Below are positions 8,226 to 17,439 of a DNA stretch of 64,000 nt, one piece after another. The stretch lies in NCBI RefSeq assembly GCF_900100365.1, contig NZ_FNKU01000001.1:3224001-3288000 (forward strand). Reading direction: 5' to 3'. Under the pieces are notes generated by a model. That model saw only the letters and a program-made list of their open reading frames with translations, was not told the origin of the DNA and ran no database searches. A program made the translations under genes and the position numbers. Source of the DNA: Pseudomonas cannabina (GTDB lineage Bacteria; Pseudomonadota; Gammaproteobacteria; Pseudomonadales; Pseudomonadaceae). How positions within the stretch are numbered: the first letter of the stretch is position 1; each line of letters opens with the position of its first letter.

Positions 8226-9925
8226 AAGCCTTCGCCGAACTGTACGCGCAACTGGATGCCACCACTTCCAGCAACGCCAAACTGGCGGCAATGCGCGACT
8301 ATTTCGAGAAAGCCGCGCCGGAGGACGCCGCCTGGGCGGTGTACTTTCTGTCCGGTGGACGCCCGCGCCAACTGGTGCCGACCCGCATATTGCGCGAACA
8401 GGCCATGACCCTGGCCAGCCTGCCGGAGTGGCTGTTCGAAGAAAGCTATCAGGCGGTCGGTGACCTTGCGGAAACCCTCTCGCTGTTATTACCCCATGCA
8501 GATCACAGCAATGACGAAGGTCTGGCCACCTGGATGGAAGACAAGCTGTTGCCATTGCGCGGCCTGCCGCCCGAAGAGCTGGCCGAGCGCTTGCCGATGT
8601 TCTGGTCGCAACTGGACCGCAGCAGCCTGATGGTCTGTATCAAGTTGATCACCGGCAGTTTTCGGGTGGGTGTCTCCAAGTTGCTGGTCACGCGCGCCCT
8701 GGCAGCGCTGGCCGATATCGACAGCAAACGCGTTGCACAGCGGCTGGTTGGCTACACCGACCTGTCGCATCGGCCCAGCGCCGAGCGTTATCTGAAGCTG
8801 ATCGCCCCGGAATCGGAAGACGAACACGCGCAACGCGGCGGCCAGCCCTACCCGTTCTTTCTTGCGCACTCAATGCAGCAGCCCGTCGACCAGTTCGATG
8901 CACTGCTCGGGCCTGCCGAAAACTGGCAGGTGGAATGGAAATGGGACGGCATCCGCGCACAACTGGTCAAACGTGATGGCCGGTTGTGGATCTGGTCGCG
9001 AGGCGAAGAACTGGTGACTGACCGCTTTCCCGAACTGCACAGTTTGGTGCACTGCCTACCGGACGGCACGGTCATCGACGGAGAAATCGTGGTCTGGAAA
9101 GCGCCCGAGGCCAACGCCGACGACGATGCGGCATTCGCCTTGAACACTGACGTGCCGCAGGCTGCGCCGTCGGTGCAACCGTTCCCCCTGTTGCAACAAC
9201 GCATCGGCCGCAAAACCCTGGGCAAGAAAATTCTTACCGATATTCCGGTGGTGGTGCTGGCTTATGACCTGCTGGAATGGCAGGGCGACGACTGGCGCAG
9301 CCGGCCGCAGCACGAACGCCGCGCGCAACTGGAAACCCTGATCGAACGCTGCCAGAGCGAAGTGCTGATGCCCTCGCCGGTGCTCAGCGGCACGGACTGG
9401 CTCGACCTCGCGACCCAGCGCGAAGCCTCGCGCAGCCTGGGCGTCGAAGGCATGATGCTCAAGGCCCGCGATTCTTTGTATGGCGTCGGCCGCACCAAGG
9501 ACATGGGCGTGTGGTGGAAATGGAAAATCGACCCGTTCAGTGTCGATGCCGTTTTGATCTACGCGCAGCGCGGTCATGGGCGGCGTGCCAGCCTGTACAG
9601 CGATTACACCTTTGCCGTGTGGGACGGTCCGCCGGAAGCCAGCGAGCGCACCCTCGTGCCATTCGCCAAGGCCTATTCCGGGCTGACCGACGAAGAAATG
9701 CGCAAGGTCGACGCTATCGTGCGCAAGACCACCGTCGAAAAATTCGGTCCAGTGAGCAGTGTCACGCCGACGCTGGTGTTTGAGCTGGGCTTCGAAGGCA
9801 TCGCGCTGTCCAAACGCCACAAGAGCGGCATCGCCGTGCGCTTCCCGCGCATGTTGCGCTGGCGGCAGGACAAACCGGTGGCCGAAGCCGACAGCCTGGT
9901 GACGCTGCAAGATCTGCTCAACTGA
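8222..9925 (+). CDS. ATP-dependent DNA ligase of the exonuclease-ligase-helicase-nuclease cluster
   Basis: The 567-residue protein has an N-terminal DNA-binding domain (about 1-200), a nucleotidyltransferase core with the adenylated lysine in EWKWDGIRAQ (Lys240), motif III-like GTVIDGEIVVW, motif IV GVEGMMLK, motif V VWWKWKIDP, and an OB domain. It seals nicks using ATP, unlike the NAD-dependent housekeeping LigA. It overlaps the exonuclease gene by four bases and ends just before a strong terminator, so exonuclease and ligase form a two-gene unit in this genome. Confidence 0.94.
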   Translation: MKAFAELYAQLDATTSSNAKLAAMRDYFEKAAPEDAAWAVYFLSGGRPRQLVPTRILREQAMTLASLPEWLFEESYQAVGDLAETLSLLLPHADHSNDEGLATWMEDKLLPLRGLPPEELAERLPMFWSQLDRSSLMVCIKLITGSFRVGVSKLLVTRALAALADIDSKRVAQRLVGYTDLSHRPSAERYLKLIAPESEDEHAQRGGQPYPFFLAHSMQQPVDQFDALLGPAENWQVEWKWDGIRAQLVKRDGRLWIWSRGEELVTDRFPELHSLVHCLPDGTVIDGEIVVWKAPEANADDDAAFALNTDVPQAAPSVQPFPLLQQRIGRKTLGKKILTDIPVVVLAYDLLEWQGDDWRSRPQHERRAQLETLIERCQSEVLMPSPVLSGTDWLDLATQREASRSLGVEGMMLKARDSLYGVGRTKDMGVWWKWKIDPFSVDAVLIYAQRGHGRRASLYSDYTFAVWDGPPEASERTLVPFAKAYSGLTDEEMRKVDAIVRKTTVEKFGPVSSVTPTLVFELGFEGIALSKRHKSGIAVRFPRMLRWRQDKPVAEADSLVTLQDLLN

Positions 9926-9931
9926 GGCACC

Positions 9932-9965
9932 AAAAAGGCGCGCGACTAATCGCGCGCACCTTTTT
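9932..9965 (+). terminator. Rho-independent terminator after the ligase gene
   Basis: The stem AAAAAGG-CGCGCGA pairs with TCGCGCG-CACCTTTTT around a CTAA loop, seven bases after the ligase stop. It separates ligase transcription from the following transporter operon. The symmetrical A and T tracts could let it work in both directions. Confidence 0.85.
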
Positions 9966-10269
9966 GAAACACCGCGCGACAAATCAAGCCGTCCGCACGC
10001 AGAATACTTCCCACGTTCGTTACCATTCTGCCGTTCGCTCCCGACTGTACATGCACTTGCCGGAAGCCCACGTCGTCTACCTCGGCGCTTTAAACGGGTC
10101 GTGGAGGCAGATTGCCAGCGGTTTATACGAAATAGCGACAACCCCTTACATTTCAAACGCACGTTCGTGTCTATGGTTCGGAAATTGCTAACCTTAGCCA
10201 GTCTGGCACTCGCCGGTAGCAAGCCTCGCGTGTTCCCAACACCCCATTCAAGGTTTTAAGGACTGAACA
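9966..10269 (+). promoter_or_regulatory. Upstream region of the amino acid transporter operon
   Basis: About 300 bases with no gene. GCGACA at 10135-10140 preceded by AT-rich sequence reads on the other strand as TGTCGC followed eight bases on by AT, close to the TGTCGC-N8-AA pattern of Pseudomonas ArgR sites. Arginine-responsive control would suit an Aot-like operon, but this is a single weak half-site. Confidence 0.3.
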
Positions 10270-11052
10270 ATGAAAAAAGCATGGCTGACTCTTTCTGCAC
10301 TGGCTCTGTGCATCGCCGCCGGCAACACCATGGCCAAGGAATACAAGGAACTGCGCTTTGGCGTTGACCCGTCTTACGCGCCTTTCGAATCCAAAGCCGC
10401 CGATGGCAGCCTGGTCGGTTTCGATATCGATCTGGGCAATGCGATCTGCAAAGAGCTGAAAGTCACCTGCAAATGGGTCGAAAGCGACTTCGACGGCATG
10501 ATCCCCGGCCTCAAGGCGCGCAAGTTCGACGGCGTGATCTCGTCGATGACCGTGACCCCGGCACGCGAGAAAGTCATCGATTTCTCCAACGAACTGTTCT
10601 CTGGTCCGACCTCGCTGGTGTTCAAGAAAGGCGCAGGCTTTACCGCTGATCCGGCCAGCCTGAAAGGCAAAAGCGTGGGTTACGAGCAAGGCACCATTCA
10701 GGAAGCCTACGCCAAAGCCGTGCTGGACAAGGCAGGCGTGACCACCAAGGCCTACGCCAATCAGGATCAGGTATACGCCGACCTGACTTCCGGCCGTCTG
10801 GACGCTTCGATCCAGGACATGCTGCAAGCCGAACTGGGCTTTCTGAAGTCGCCAGCCGGGGCTGATTATGAAGTCAGCAAGCCGATCGACAGCGAGTTGC
10901 TGCCTGCCAAAACCGCGATCGGTATCGCCAAGGGCAACAAAGAGCTGAAAGCGCTTCTGGATAAAGGTATCAAGGCGATGCACGATGACGGCACCTACGC
11001 CGAGATCCAGAAAAAACACTTCGGCGACCTGAACCTGTACAGCGGCAAATAA
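10270..11052 (+). CDS. aotJ: Basic amino acid ABC transporter, periplasmic binding protein (AotJ/HisJ-like)
   Basis: The 260-residue protein has a signal peptide (MKKAWLTLSALALCIAAG...MA) and a class 3 solute-binding domain: LRFGVDPSYAPFESK, GFDIDLGNAI and VISSMTVTPAREKVIDFS are typical of Lys/Arg/Orn/His-binding proteins. It is the first gene of a five-gene set in the order J-Q-M-O-P known from the arginine/ornithine aot operon of P. aeruginosa, but without argR at the end. A hairpin terminator after it probably gives excess binding protein. Substrate specificity is inferred from order and similarity. Confidence 0.88.
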   Translation: MKKAWLTLSALALCIAAGNTMAKEYKELRFGVDPSYAPFESKAADGSLVGFDIDLGNAICKELKVTCKWVESDFDGMIPGLKARKFDGVISSMTVTPAREKVIDFSNELFSGPTSLVFKKGAGFTADPASLKGKSVGYEQGTIQEAYAKAVLDKAGVTTKAYANQDQVYADLTSGRLDASIQDMLQAELGFLKSPAGADYEVSKPIDSELLPAKTAIGIAKGNKELKALLDKGIKAMHDDGTYAEIQKKHFGDLNLYSGK

Positions 11053-11060
11053 CACCCCGA

Positions 11061-11109
11061 CGCCCATCGATTTCGGCGATGATTCGCCGCCCCATCGATG
11101 GGCGTTTTT
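11061..11109 (+). terminator. Attenuator-like terminator between binding protein and permease genes
   Basis: CGCCCATCGAT pairs with ATCGATGGGCG, followed by TTTTTG. An inner hairpin (GGCGA-TGAT-TCGCC) lies in the loop. Partial termination here would lower permease and ATPase expression relative to the binding protein, as is common in such operons. Confidence 0.8.
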
Positions 11110-11133
11110 GTTGCTAAACGCAAGGCCTTATCC

Positions 11134-11862
11134 ATGTTCGATGCACTCATGCAAAACCTGGGACTCTCGGCGTTCAGCCTGAAGGGCTTTGGCCCGCTGT
11201 TGCTGGAAGGCACCTGGATGACGATCAAGCTGGCGGTGCTGTCGCTCGCACTGAGCATTCTGCTCGGGCTGATCGGGGCCACGGCCAAACTGTCGAGTTC
11301 GGCGCTGCTGCGCGTACCGGCTCAAATTTATACGACGCTGATCCGCGGTATACCGGATCTGGTGTTGATTCTGCTGATCTTCTACAGCCTGCAAACCTGG
11401 CTGACCATGCTTACCGATGCCATGGAATGGGAATACATCGAGATCAACCCGTTTGGCGCAGGCGTCATTACCTTGGGCTTCATCTATGGGGCCTATTTCA
11501 CCGAGACGTTCCGAGGCGCGATTCTGTCGGTGCCTCGCGGCCAGATCGAAGCGGCAACCGCCTACGGGCTGAAACGCGGCCAGCGATTTCGTTACGTGGT
11601 GTTCCCGCAAATGATGCGCTACGCCCTGCCGGGCATCGGCAACAACTGGCAAGTGCTGCTCAAAGCCACCGCGCTGGTGTCGATCATCGGTCTCGCCGAT
11701 CTGGTCAAAGCCTCGCAGGACGCCGGCAAAAGCACCTATCAGCTGTTTTACTTTCTGGTGCTGGCGGCGTTGATCTACCTGCTGATTACCAGCGCCTCCA
11801 ATTTCGCCCTGCGCTGGGCTGAACGGCATTACGCCGCAGGCACTCGGGAGGCGCAGCGATGA
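11134..11862 (+). CDS. aotQ: Basic amino acid ABC transporter permease (AotQ/HisQ-like)
   Basis: This inner-membrane permease has 242 residues and about five membrane segments. The EAA loop lies in GQIEAATAYGLKRGQRFRYV, which contacts the ATPase. The start at 11134 is preferred because the alternative at 11098 lies inside the terminator hairpin; AAGG lies eight bases upstream of 11134. It overlaps the next permease gene by four bases, consistent with coupled synthesis of a QM heterodimer. Confidence 0.9.
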   Translation: MFDALMQNLGLSAFSLKGFGPLLLEGTWMTIKLAVLSLALSILLGLIGATAKLSSSALLRVPAQIYTTLIRGIPDLVLILLIFYSLQTWLTMLTDAMEWEYIEINPFGAGVITLGFIYGAYFTETFRGAILSVPRGQIEAATAYGLKRGQRFRYVVFPQMMRYALPGIGNNWQVLLKATALVSIIGLADLVKASQDAGKSTYQLFYFLVLAALIYLLITSASNFALRWAERHYAAGTREAQR

Positions 11863-12569
11863 TCGAGTTGTTGCAGGAATACTGGAAACCCTTCCTTTAT
11901 ACAGACGGCGTCAATGTGACCGGACTGGCCATGACCATGTGGCTGCTCAGCGCGTCGATTGCCATCGGTTTCTGCGTGTCCATTCCGCTGTCCATCGCCC
12001 GTGTGTCGAAAAACCGCTGGGTGCGCTGGCCGGTGCAGTTTTACACCTACCTGTTTCGCGGCACGCCGCTCTATATACAGCTGCTGATCTGCTACACCGG
12101 CATTTACAGCCTGGCAGCGGTGCGCGAGCAGCCGGTACTGGATGCGTTTTTCCGTGACGCGATGAATTGCACCATCCTCGCCTTCGCACTGAACACCTGC
12201 GCGTACACCACGGAAATCTTTGCCGGTTCGATCCGCAGCATGGCCCACGGCGAAGTCGAAGCCGCCAAGGCTTACGGCCTGACCGGCTGGAAGCTCTACG
12301 CTTATGTGATCATGCCGTCGGCGTTGCGTCGCTCGCTGCCGTATTACAGCAACGAAGTGATTCTGATGCTGCATTCGACCACCGTGGCGTTCACGGCGAC
12401 CGTGCCGGACATTCTCAAAGTCGCGCGGGACGCCAATTCCGCGACGTTCATGACCTTCCAGTCGTTCGGTATCGCCGCCATCATGTACCTGACCGTGACC
12501 TTTATTCTGGTCGGTCTGTTTCGTCTTGCCGAACGGCGCTGGCTGGCCTTTCTCGGACCGGCCCGCTGA
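11859..12569 (+). CDS. aotM: Basic amino acid ABC transporter permease (AotM/HisM-like)
   Basis: This is the second permease of the heterodimer, 236 residues. It has hydrophobic segments at about 20-45, 55-75, 95-115 and 180-220 and the EAA loop GEVEAAKAYGLTGWKLYAY. It starts inside the stop region of the Q permease (ATGA overlap) and ends two bases before the AotO-like gene. With Q and two ATPase subunits it forms the membrane pore. Confidence 0.9.
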   Translation: MIELLQEYWKPFLYTDGVNVTGLAMTMWLLSASIAIGFCVSIPLSIARVSKNRWVRWPVQFYTYLFRGTPLYIQLLICYTGIYSLAAVREQPVLDAFFRDAMNCTILAFALNTCAYTTEIFAGSIRSMAHGEVEAAKAYGLTGWKLYAYVIMPSALRRSLPYYSNEVILMLHSTTVAFTATVPDILKVARDANSATFMTFQSFGIAAIMYLTVTFILVGLFRLAERRWLAFLGPAR

Positions 12570-12571
12570 TC

Positions 12572-13690
12572 ATGCGCCATCACACCCACGACTTGCTGTC
12601 CCCTGTGCCGGGCACTGCCCGACAGGTTCACAGCTTTCATTACGGGCCGCGAGACGGCGCGGGCAAGGTCTACATTCAGGCGTCGCTGCATGCCGACGAA
12701 TTGCCGGGGATGCTGGTCGCCTGGTACCTGAAGCAGCGCCTCGCCGAACTGGAAAGTGCCGGTCGGCTGCTGGGCGAAATCGTCGTGGTGCCGGTGGCCA
12801 ACCCGATTGGCCTGGAACAGGTGCTGATGGACACGCCGCTGGGGCGTTACGAACTGGAAAGCGGGCAGAATTTCAATCGCCGGTTCAGCGACCTCGGTGC
12901 ACAGGTGGGTGATGCTGTCGAAACACGGCTGACCGCCAACGCCGAGCAAAACCGCACGCTGGTGCGTGAAAGCCTGCTGGCGGCCCTGAATGCGCAAACG
13001 GCGACCACGCAGCTGGAATCGCTGCGCCTGACCCTGCAAAGGCTGGCCTGCGATGCCGACATGGTGCTCGATCTGCACTGTGATTTCGAATCGGTCGAGC
13101 ATTTATACACCACGCCTGAGGCCTGGCCGAACGTCGAGATGCTGTCGCGATACCTGGGCGCCCAAGCGAGCCTGCTGGCCACCGATTCGGGCGGCCAGTC
13201 GTTCGATGAATGCTTCACGTTGGTGTGGTGGCAACTGCAACAACGCTTTGGTGAGCGGTTTCCGATACCGATGGGCAGTTTTTCGGTGACACTGGAGCTG
13301 CGCGGCCAAGGCGATGTCAACCATGCGCTGGCCAGCCGCGACTGTCAGGCGATCATTCATTACCTGACCGATGCTGGCTTCATCGACGCTGAATTGTCGC
13401 CGCCTCCCGAATTGCTCTACCCCGCTACGCCACTGGCTGCGGTCGAGCCGGTGGCAACGCCGGTCGGCGGCCTGCTGGTGTTTTGCGCGATGCCTGGCGA
13501 ATACGTCGAGGCCGGCCAACTGATTGCCGAGGTCATCGACCCGATCAGCGACAGTGTGACCTGTGTCCACGCTCTGAATGGCGGCCTGCTGTATGCGCGC
13601 TCGCTGCGTCGCATGGCGACGGCGGGCATGGTCATCGCGCATATCGCCGGCACTCAGGCCTATCGCAGCGGCTACCTACTTTCTCCTTGA
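12572..13690 (+). CDS. Succinylglutamate desuccinylase/aspartoacylase family protein (AotO-like)
   Basis: The 372-residue zinc hydrolase-like protein has an M14-type metal motif (ASLHADELPGM, His and Glu) and the later LDLHCDFESVEH. The C-terminal part is a biotinyl/lipoyl-like beta domain (VGGLLVFCAMPGEYVEAGQL), common in this subfamily. Its position between permease and ATPase matches aotO of P. aeruginosa, where it was not needed for transport. It may deacylate a substrate carried by the system. The reading frame is open upstream to 12167, but the ATG at 12572 starts directly after the M permease stop. Confidence 0.85.
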   Translation: MRHHTHDLLSPVPGTARQVHSFHYGPRDGAGKVYIQASLHADELPGMLVAWYLKQRLAELESAGRLLGEIVVVPVANPIGLEQVLMDTPLGRYELESGQNFNRRFSDLGAQVGDAVETRLTANAEQNRTLVRESLLAALNAQTATTQLESLRLTLQRLACDADMVLDLHCDFESVEHLYTTPEAWPNVEMLSRYLGAQASLLATDSGGQSFDECFTLVWWQLQQRFGERFPIPMGSFSVTLELRGQGDVNHALASRDCQAIIHYLTDAGFIDAELSPPPELLYPATPLAAVEPVATPVGGLLVFCAMPGEYVEAGQLIAEVIDPISDSVTCVHALNGGLLYARSLRRMATAGMVIAHIAGTQAYRSGYLLSP

Positions 13691-13699
13691 GGACCTGTC

Positions 13700-14464
13700 A
13701 TGTACAAACTGACCATCGATGGCCTGCACAAGCGCTACGGCGACAACGAAGTGCTCAAAGGCGTATCGCTCAAGGCCAGCAGCGGTGATGTGATCTGCCT
13801 GATCGGCGCCAGCGGCTCGGGCAAGAGCACGTTTCTGCGCTGTATCAACTTTCTTGAACAGCCCAATGACGGGGCGATGAGCCTGGACGGCAAGCAAGTG
13901 CGCATGGTCAGCGACAAGGACGGCATGCGCGTGGCCGATCCGGATGAGCTGCAACGCATCCGCACCCGTCTGGCGATGGTGTTTCAGCATTTCAATCTAT
14001 GGGCGCACATGACCGTGCTGGAAAACATCAGCATGGCGCCGCGCCGCGTACTGGGCGTGCCCAAGGCCGAAGCCGAGGCACGCGCGCGCAAGTATCTGGA
14101 AAAAGTCGGCCTGCCGGAGCGGGTAGCGGATCAGTACCCGGCGTTTCTGTCCGGTGGTCAGCAACAGCGCGTGGCGATTGCACGGGCACTGGCGATGGAG
14201 CCGGAAATCATGCTGTTCGACGAGCCGACCTCGGCGCTCGACCCGGAACTGGTCGGCGAGGTGCTGAAAGTCATTCAGGGCCTGGCGGAAGAAGGCCGGA
14301 CGATGATTCTGGTCACCCACGAAATGGGCTTCGCCCGCAAAGTGGCCAGCCAGGTGGTGTTCCTGCACCAAGGGCAGATAGAAGAATCCGGCCACCCGGA
14401 TGAGGTGCTAAACCACCCGAAAAGCGAGCGTTTGCAGCAGTTTTTGAGTGGCAATCTGAAATAA
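13700..14464 (+). CDS. aotP: Basic amino acid ABC transporter ATP-binding protein (AotP/HisP-like)
   Basis: The 254-residue ATPase has Walker A GASGSGKST, Q-loop MVFQHFNLW, signature LSGGQQQR, Walker B IMLFDEP and the switch histidine in ILVTHEMGF. Long insertion GKQVRMVSDKDGMRVADPDE after Walker A is typical of HisP-type subunits. It is the last gene of the operon; repeats follow it. AGGACC lies just upstream of the ATG. Confidence 0.92.
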   Translation: MYKLTIDGLHKRYGDNEVLKGVSLKASSGDVICLIGASGSGKSTFLRCINFLEQPNDGAMSLDGKQVRMVSDKDGMRVADPDELQRIRTRLAMVFQHFNLWAHMTVLENISMAPRRVLGVPKAEAEARARKYLEKVGLPERVADQYPAFLSGGQQQRVAIARALAMEPEIMLFDEPTSALDPELVGEVLKVIQGLAEEGRTMILVTHEMGFARKVASQVVFLHQGQIEESGHPDEVLNHPKSERLQQFLSGNLK

Positions 14465-14504
14465 CGCGGGTTGTTGTGTAAAGCGCCAAGAGCAAGAAAC
14501 TCGA

Positions 14505-14870
14505 GCCTCTGCCCGCAGGGCGTAGGGCGTAGGGCGTAGGGCGTAGGGCGTAGGAGCGGACCGGGCGACGCTTCGCTTGTCCGCGATGGGCTGCGAAGCC
14601 GCCCTGAAACCTGCTACCTCGGCCGTGTCTGGTACACCAAGGCGGCTGGTTTTGCTGCCGGTTCCCGGCAGTTCGCGGACAAGTCCGCTCCCACACGTAA
14701 GCTATCGCGGCCAAGCAAATAAGATATCGCGGACAAGCAAAGCGTCGCCCGGTCCGCGTCTGCATCCTGAGCACCGAAATTCGGGCTTCTGCCCGCAGGG
14801 CGTAGGAGCGGACCGGGCGACGCTTCGCTTGTCCGCGATGTGCTGCGAAGCCGCCCTGAAACCTGAGAGA
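14505..14870 (+). repeat. Dispersed REP-like intergenic repeat, copy 3 (compound)
   Basis: Same family as copies at 4012 and 6904, with the hairpin CTGCCGGTTCCCGGCAG at about 14656-14672. The block CGGACCGGGCGACGCTTCGCTTGTCCGCGATG occurs twice within it (about 14555 and 14811) and in inverted form (about 14730), making the region a mosaic of direct and inverted repeats. It fills the 482-base gap between the transporter operon and the helicase gene; I see no other feature there. Confidence 0.8.
14518..14552 (+). repeat. Short tandem repeat, 5 x 7 bp
   Basis: Five exact copies of GGGCGTA stand at the left edge of repeat copy 3. The single-copy equivalent, GGGCGTAGGAGCGG, appears at about 14799. 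This looks like slippage expansion within a REP-like element. Confidence 0.9.
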
Positions 14871-14946
14871 GCTCCATAACCATTTAAAACTATTACCCTT
14901 TCTGTGTTGTCTCTGACTTACCGCCACTCAGAGCCTATTCAAACGG

Positions 14947-17439
14947 ATGAGCAGACCCACCGATTTCGCTCGACGATGGTTTCTCGCCCGAGGCTGGAAG
15001 CCGTTCGCGTTTCAAAAGGACGTCTGGGCGGCGGTAAAAAAGGGTGAGTCTGGGCTCCTGCACGCCAGCACCGGTTCGGGCAAGACCTACGCCGTGTGGT
15101 TCGCCGCCCTCAATCAATTCGCCAAAGCCAATACGCTGACTGCCGACGACAAACCCCGCAAACGCAAACCACCCGCTACGCCGCTGAGTGTCATGTGGAT
15201 CACGCCCATGCGCGCCCTGGCCGCCGACACCGCTCGCGCCCTTGAAGCACCGCTGGGTGAGCTGGATATTCCGTGGTCGGTGGGGTTGCGCACCGGCGAC
15301 ACCAGCAGCAGCGAACGCGCCCGTCAGGGGCGTCGACTGCCGTCCGCCCTGATTACCACACCTGAAAGCCTGACGCTGTTGTTGACCCGTGCCGACGCGC
15401 AGGTTGCCTTGTCGACGCTGAAGATGGTCGTGGTGGACGAATGGCACGAACTGATCGGCAACAAGCGTGGCGTACAGTTACAACTGGCGCTGGCCCGTCT
15501 GCGCCGGTGGAATCCGCAACTGATCGTGTGGGGCATTTCTGCAACACTCGGCAATCAACAGCACGCACAACAGGTGCTGATTGGCGACGGCGGCGTGACC
15601 GTGCAGGGCAAGATCGTCAAGCAGCTGCAGGTTGATACGCTCCTGCCGCCATCCATCGAACGCTTTCCGTGGGCCGGGCACATGGGCTTGCGCATGTTGC
15701 CGCAGGTCGTCGCAGAGGTGGACAGCAGCGCCAGTTGCCTAGTGTTCACCAACACGCGCGCGCAGTCGGAAATCTGGTATCAGGCGCTGCTCGAAGCGCG
15801 CCCGGACTGGGCTGGCCTGATTGCGCTGCACCATGGTTCGCTGGCCCGCGAGGTGCGCGACTGGGTTGAACGCGCGCTCAAAGAGGGATCGCTCAAGGCC
15901 GTGGTATGCACCTCCAGCCTCGACTTGGGCGTGGATTTTCTGCCGGTCGAGCGCGTGCTGCAAATTGGCTCACCCAAAGGCGTTGCACGCCTCATGCAAC
16001 GCGCCGGACGTTCGGGCCATGCGCCAGGCCGTCCTTCCCGCGTCACGCTGGTGCCAACCCACAGCCTGGAACTGGTAGAAGCAGCCGCGGCGCATGATGC
16101 GGTGGCCGCGCGCATGATTGAGCCACGCGAATCACCGCACCAGCCGCTGGACGTGCTGGTCCAGCACTTGGTCAGCATGGCGCTGGGTGGTGGTTTTCTG
16201 CCCGACGAGCTGTTGACTGAAGTGCGCAGCGCCTGGGCCTACCGTGAGCTCAGCGACGAACAGTGGCAGTGGGCGCTGGCGTTTGTGCGCAACGGCGGCC
16301 ACTCGCTGACCGCCTACCCCGATTACCGGCGCGCAGAGCCCGACGAACACGGCGTGTGGCGGGTACCCGACGCGCGTCTGGCCCGTCGCCACCGGATGGG
16401 CGTCGGCACCATTGTCAGCGAAGCGACCGTCAATCTGAAATACTGGAAAAAAGGCGGTGGAGGCGGCTCGCTGGGCAGCGTCGAAGAGGGCTTTATCGCC
16501 CGGCTCAAGCCCGGCGACGGCTTTCTGTTCGGTGGGCGTTTGCTGGAGCTGGTCCGGGTCGAGAACATGACCGCCTACGTGAAACGCGCGACCGGCAAGA
16601 AAGCCGCCGTGCCGCGCTGGAATGGCGGGCGGATGCCACTGTCCAGCGAGCTGGCGGACGCGGTGGTGGAAAAATTCGATGCTGCCGCCCGTGGCGAATT
16701 CAACAGCCCGGAAATGCAGGCCATCAAGCCCTTGCTGGAAGTTCAGCAACACTGGTCCGGCCTGCCGCAACGCGATACATTGCTGGCCGAAACACTCAAG
16801 TCCCGCGAGGGCTGGCATCTGTTTCTCTACCCGTTCGCCGGGCGTCATGTGCACTTGGGACTGGGTAGCCTGCTGGCTTGGCGCCTGAGCCGTGACCGGC
16901 CGCTGACGTTCTCGATTGCGGTCAACGATTATGGCCTGGAGCTGCTCAGCGCCAGCGAAATCAATTGGACCGACGCTTTGAACGCCGAAATGTTCAGCGA
17001 AACCGATCTGCTCGCCGACATCATGGCCAGCCTCAACGCAGGCGAACTGGCGCTGCGGCGCTTTCGGGAAATCGCCCGCATCTCCGGGCTGGTATTTTCC
17101 GGTTACCCCGGCGCGGCGAAGAGCAACCGCCAGCTTCAAGCATCGAGCGGACTGTTTTTCGAGGTTTTCAAACAGTACGACGCCGAGAACATGCTGTTGA
17201 CCCAGGCACAGGAGGAAGTGTTGCGCCAGGAACTCGACCTGCAGCGTCTTGAGCTGACGCTGCGGCAGATCAACAGCCGCAGGCTGGACCTGCACACGAT
17301 AAAACGTGCGACCCCGCTGGCGTTTCCGTTACTGGTAGAGCGCTTTCGTGAAAGCCTCAGCTCCGAGAAACTGTCTGACCGTATCGCCCGCATGGTCCGC
17401 GATCTCGAGAAAGCCGCAGGCCCGGAGCATGAACGATGA
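14947..17439 (+). CDS. Ligase-associated DEXH-box DNA helicase (Lhr-Core type)
   Basis: The 830-residue superfamily 2 helicase has Walker A STGSGKT (Lys46), motif Ia [10 protein letters not shown], motif II DEWHEL (Asp164), motif III ISATLGN, motif IV-like [12 protein letters not shown], motif [13 protein letters not shown] and motif [11 protein letters not shown] winged-helix and Lhr-specific C-terminal region follows. Lhr-Core unwinds DNA:RNA and DNA duplexes 3'-5'. It overlaps the nuclease gene by four bases. It belongs with the exonuclease and ligase at 7179-9925 but is separated from them by the transporter operon and repeats. The Shine-Dalgarno sequence is weak. Confidence 0.93.
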   Translation: MSRPTDFARRWFLARGWKPFAFQKDVWAAVKKGESGLLHASTGSGKTYAVWFAALNQFAKANTLTADDKPRKRKPPATPLSVMWITPMRALAADTARALEAPLGELDIPWSVGLRTGDTSSSERARQGRRLPSALITTPESLTLLLTRADAQVALSTLKMVVVDEWHELIGNKRGVQLQLALARLRRWNPQLIVWGISATLGNQQHAQQVLIGDGGVTVQGKIVKQLQVDTLLPPSIERFPWAGHMGLRMLPQVVAEVDSSASCLVFTNTRAQSEIWYQALLEARPDWAGLIALHHGSLAREVRDWVERALKEGSLKAVVCTSSLDLGVDFLPVERVLQIGSPKGVARLMQRAGRSGHAPGRPSRVTLVPTHSLELVEAAAAHDAVAARMIEPRESPHQPLDVLVQHLVSMALGGGFLPDELLTEVRSAWAYRELSDEQWQWALAFVRNGGHSLTAYPDYRRAEPDEHGVWRVPDARLARRHRMGVGTIVSEATVNLKYWKKGGGGGSLGSVEEGFIARLKPGDGFLFGGRLLELVRVENMTAYVKRATGKKAAVPRWNGGRMPLSSELADAVVEKFDAAARGEFNSPEMQAIKPLLEVQQHWSGLPQRDTLLAETLKSREGWHLFLYPFAGRHVHLGLGSLLAWRLSRDRPLTFSIAVNDYGLELLSASEINWTDALNAEMFSETDLLADIMASLNAGELALRRFREIARISGLVFSGYPGAAKSNRQLQASSGLFFEVFKQYDAENMLLTQAQEEVLRQELDLQRLELTLRQINSRRLDLHTIKRATPLAFPLLVERFRESLSSEKLSDRIARMVRDLEKAAGPEHER

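Noticed and set aside
7251..8555. 434-residue minus-strand ORF opposite the exonuclease gene
   Set aside because: It is antisense to a well-supported gene, has no recognisable domains and arises from GC-rich codon use. The same applies to 9056-10222, 10171-11067 and 21500-23146 on the minus strand.
12167..12571. N-terminal extension of the AotO-like protein
   Set aside because: The frame is open upstream but overlaps the M permease in another frame and adds non-family sequence; ATG 12572 fits the operon layout.
14518..14552. Possible CRISPR array
   Set aside because: The units are 7 bases with no spacers and no cas genes are present; it is a simple tandem repeat.
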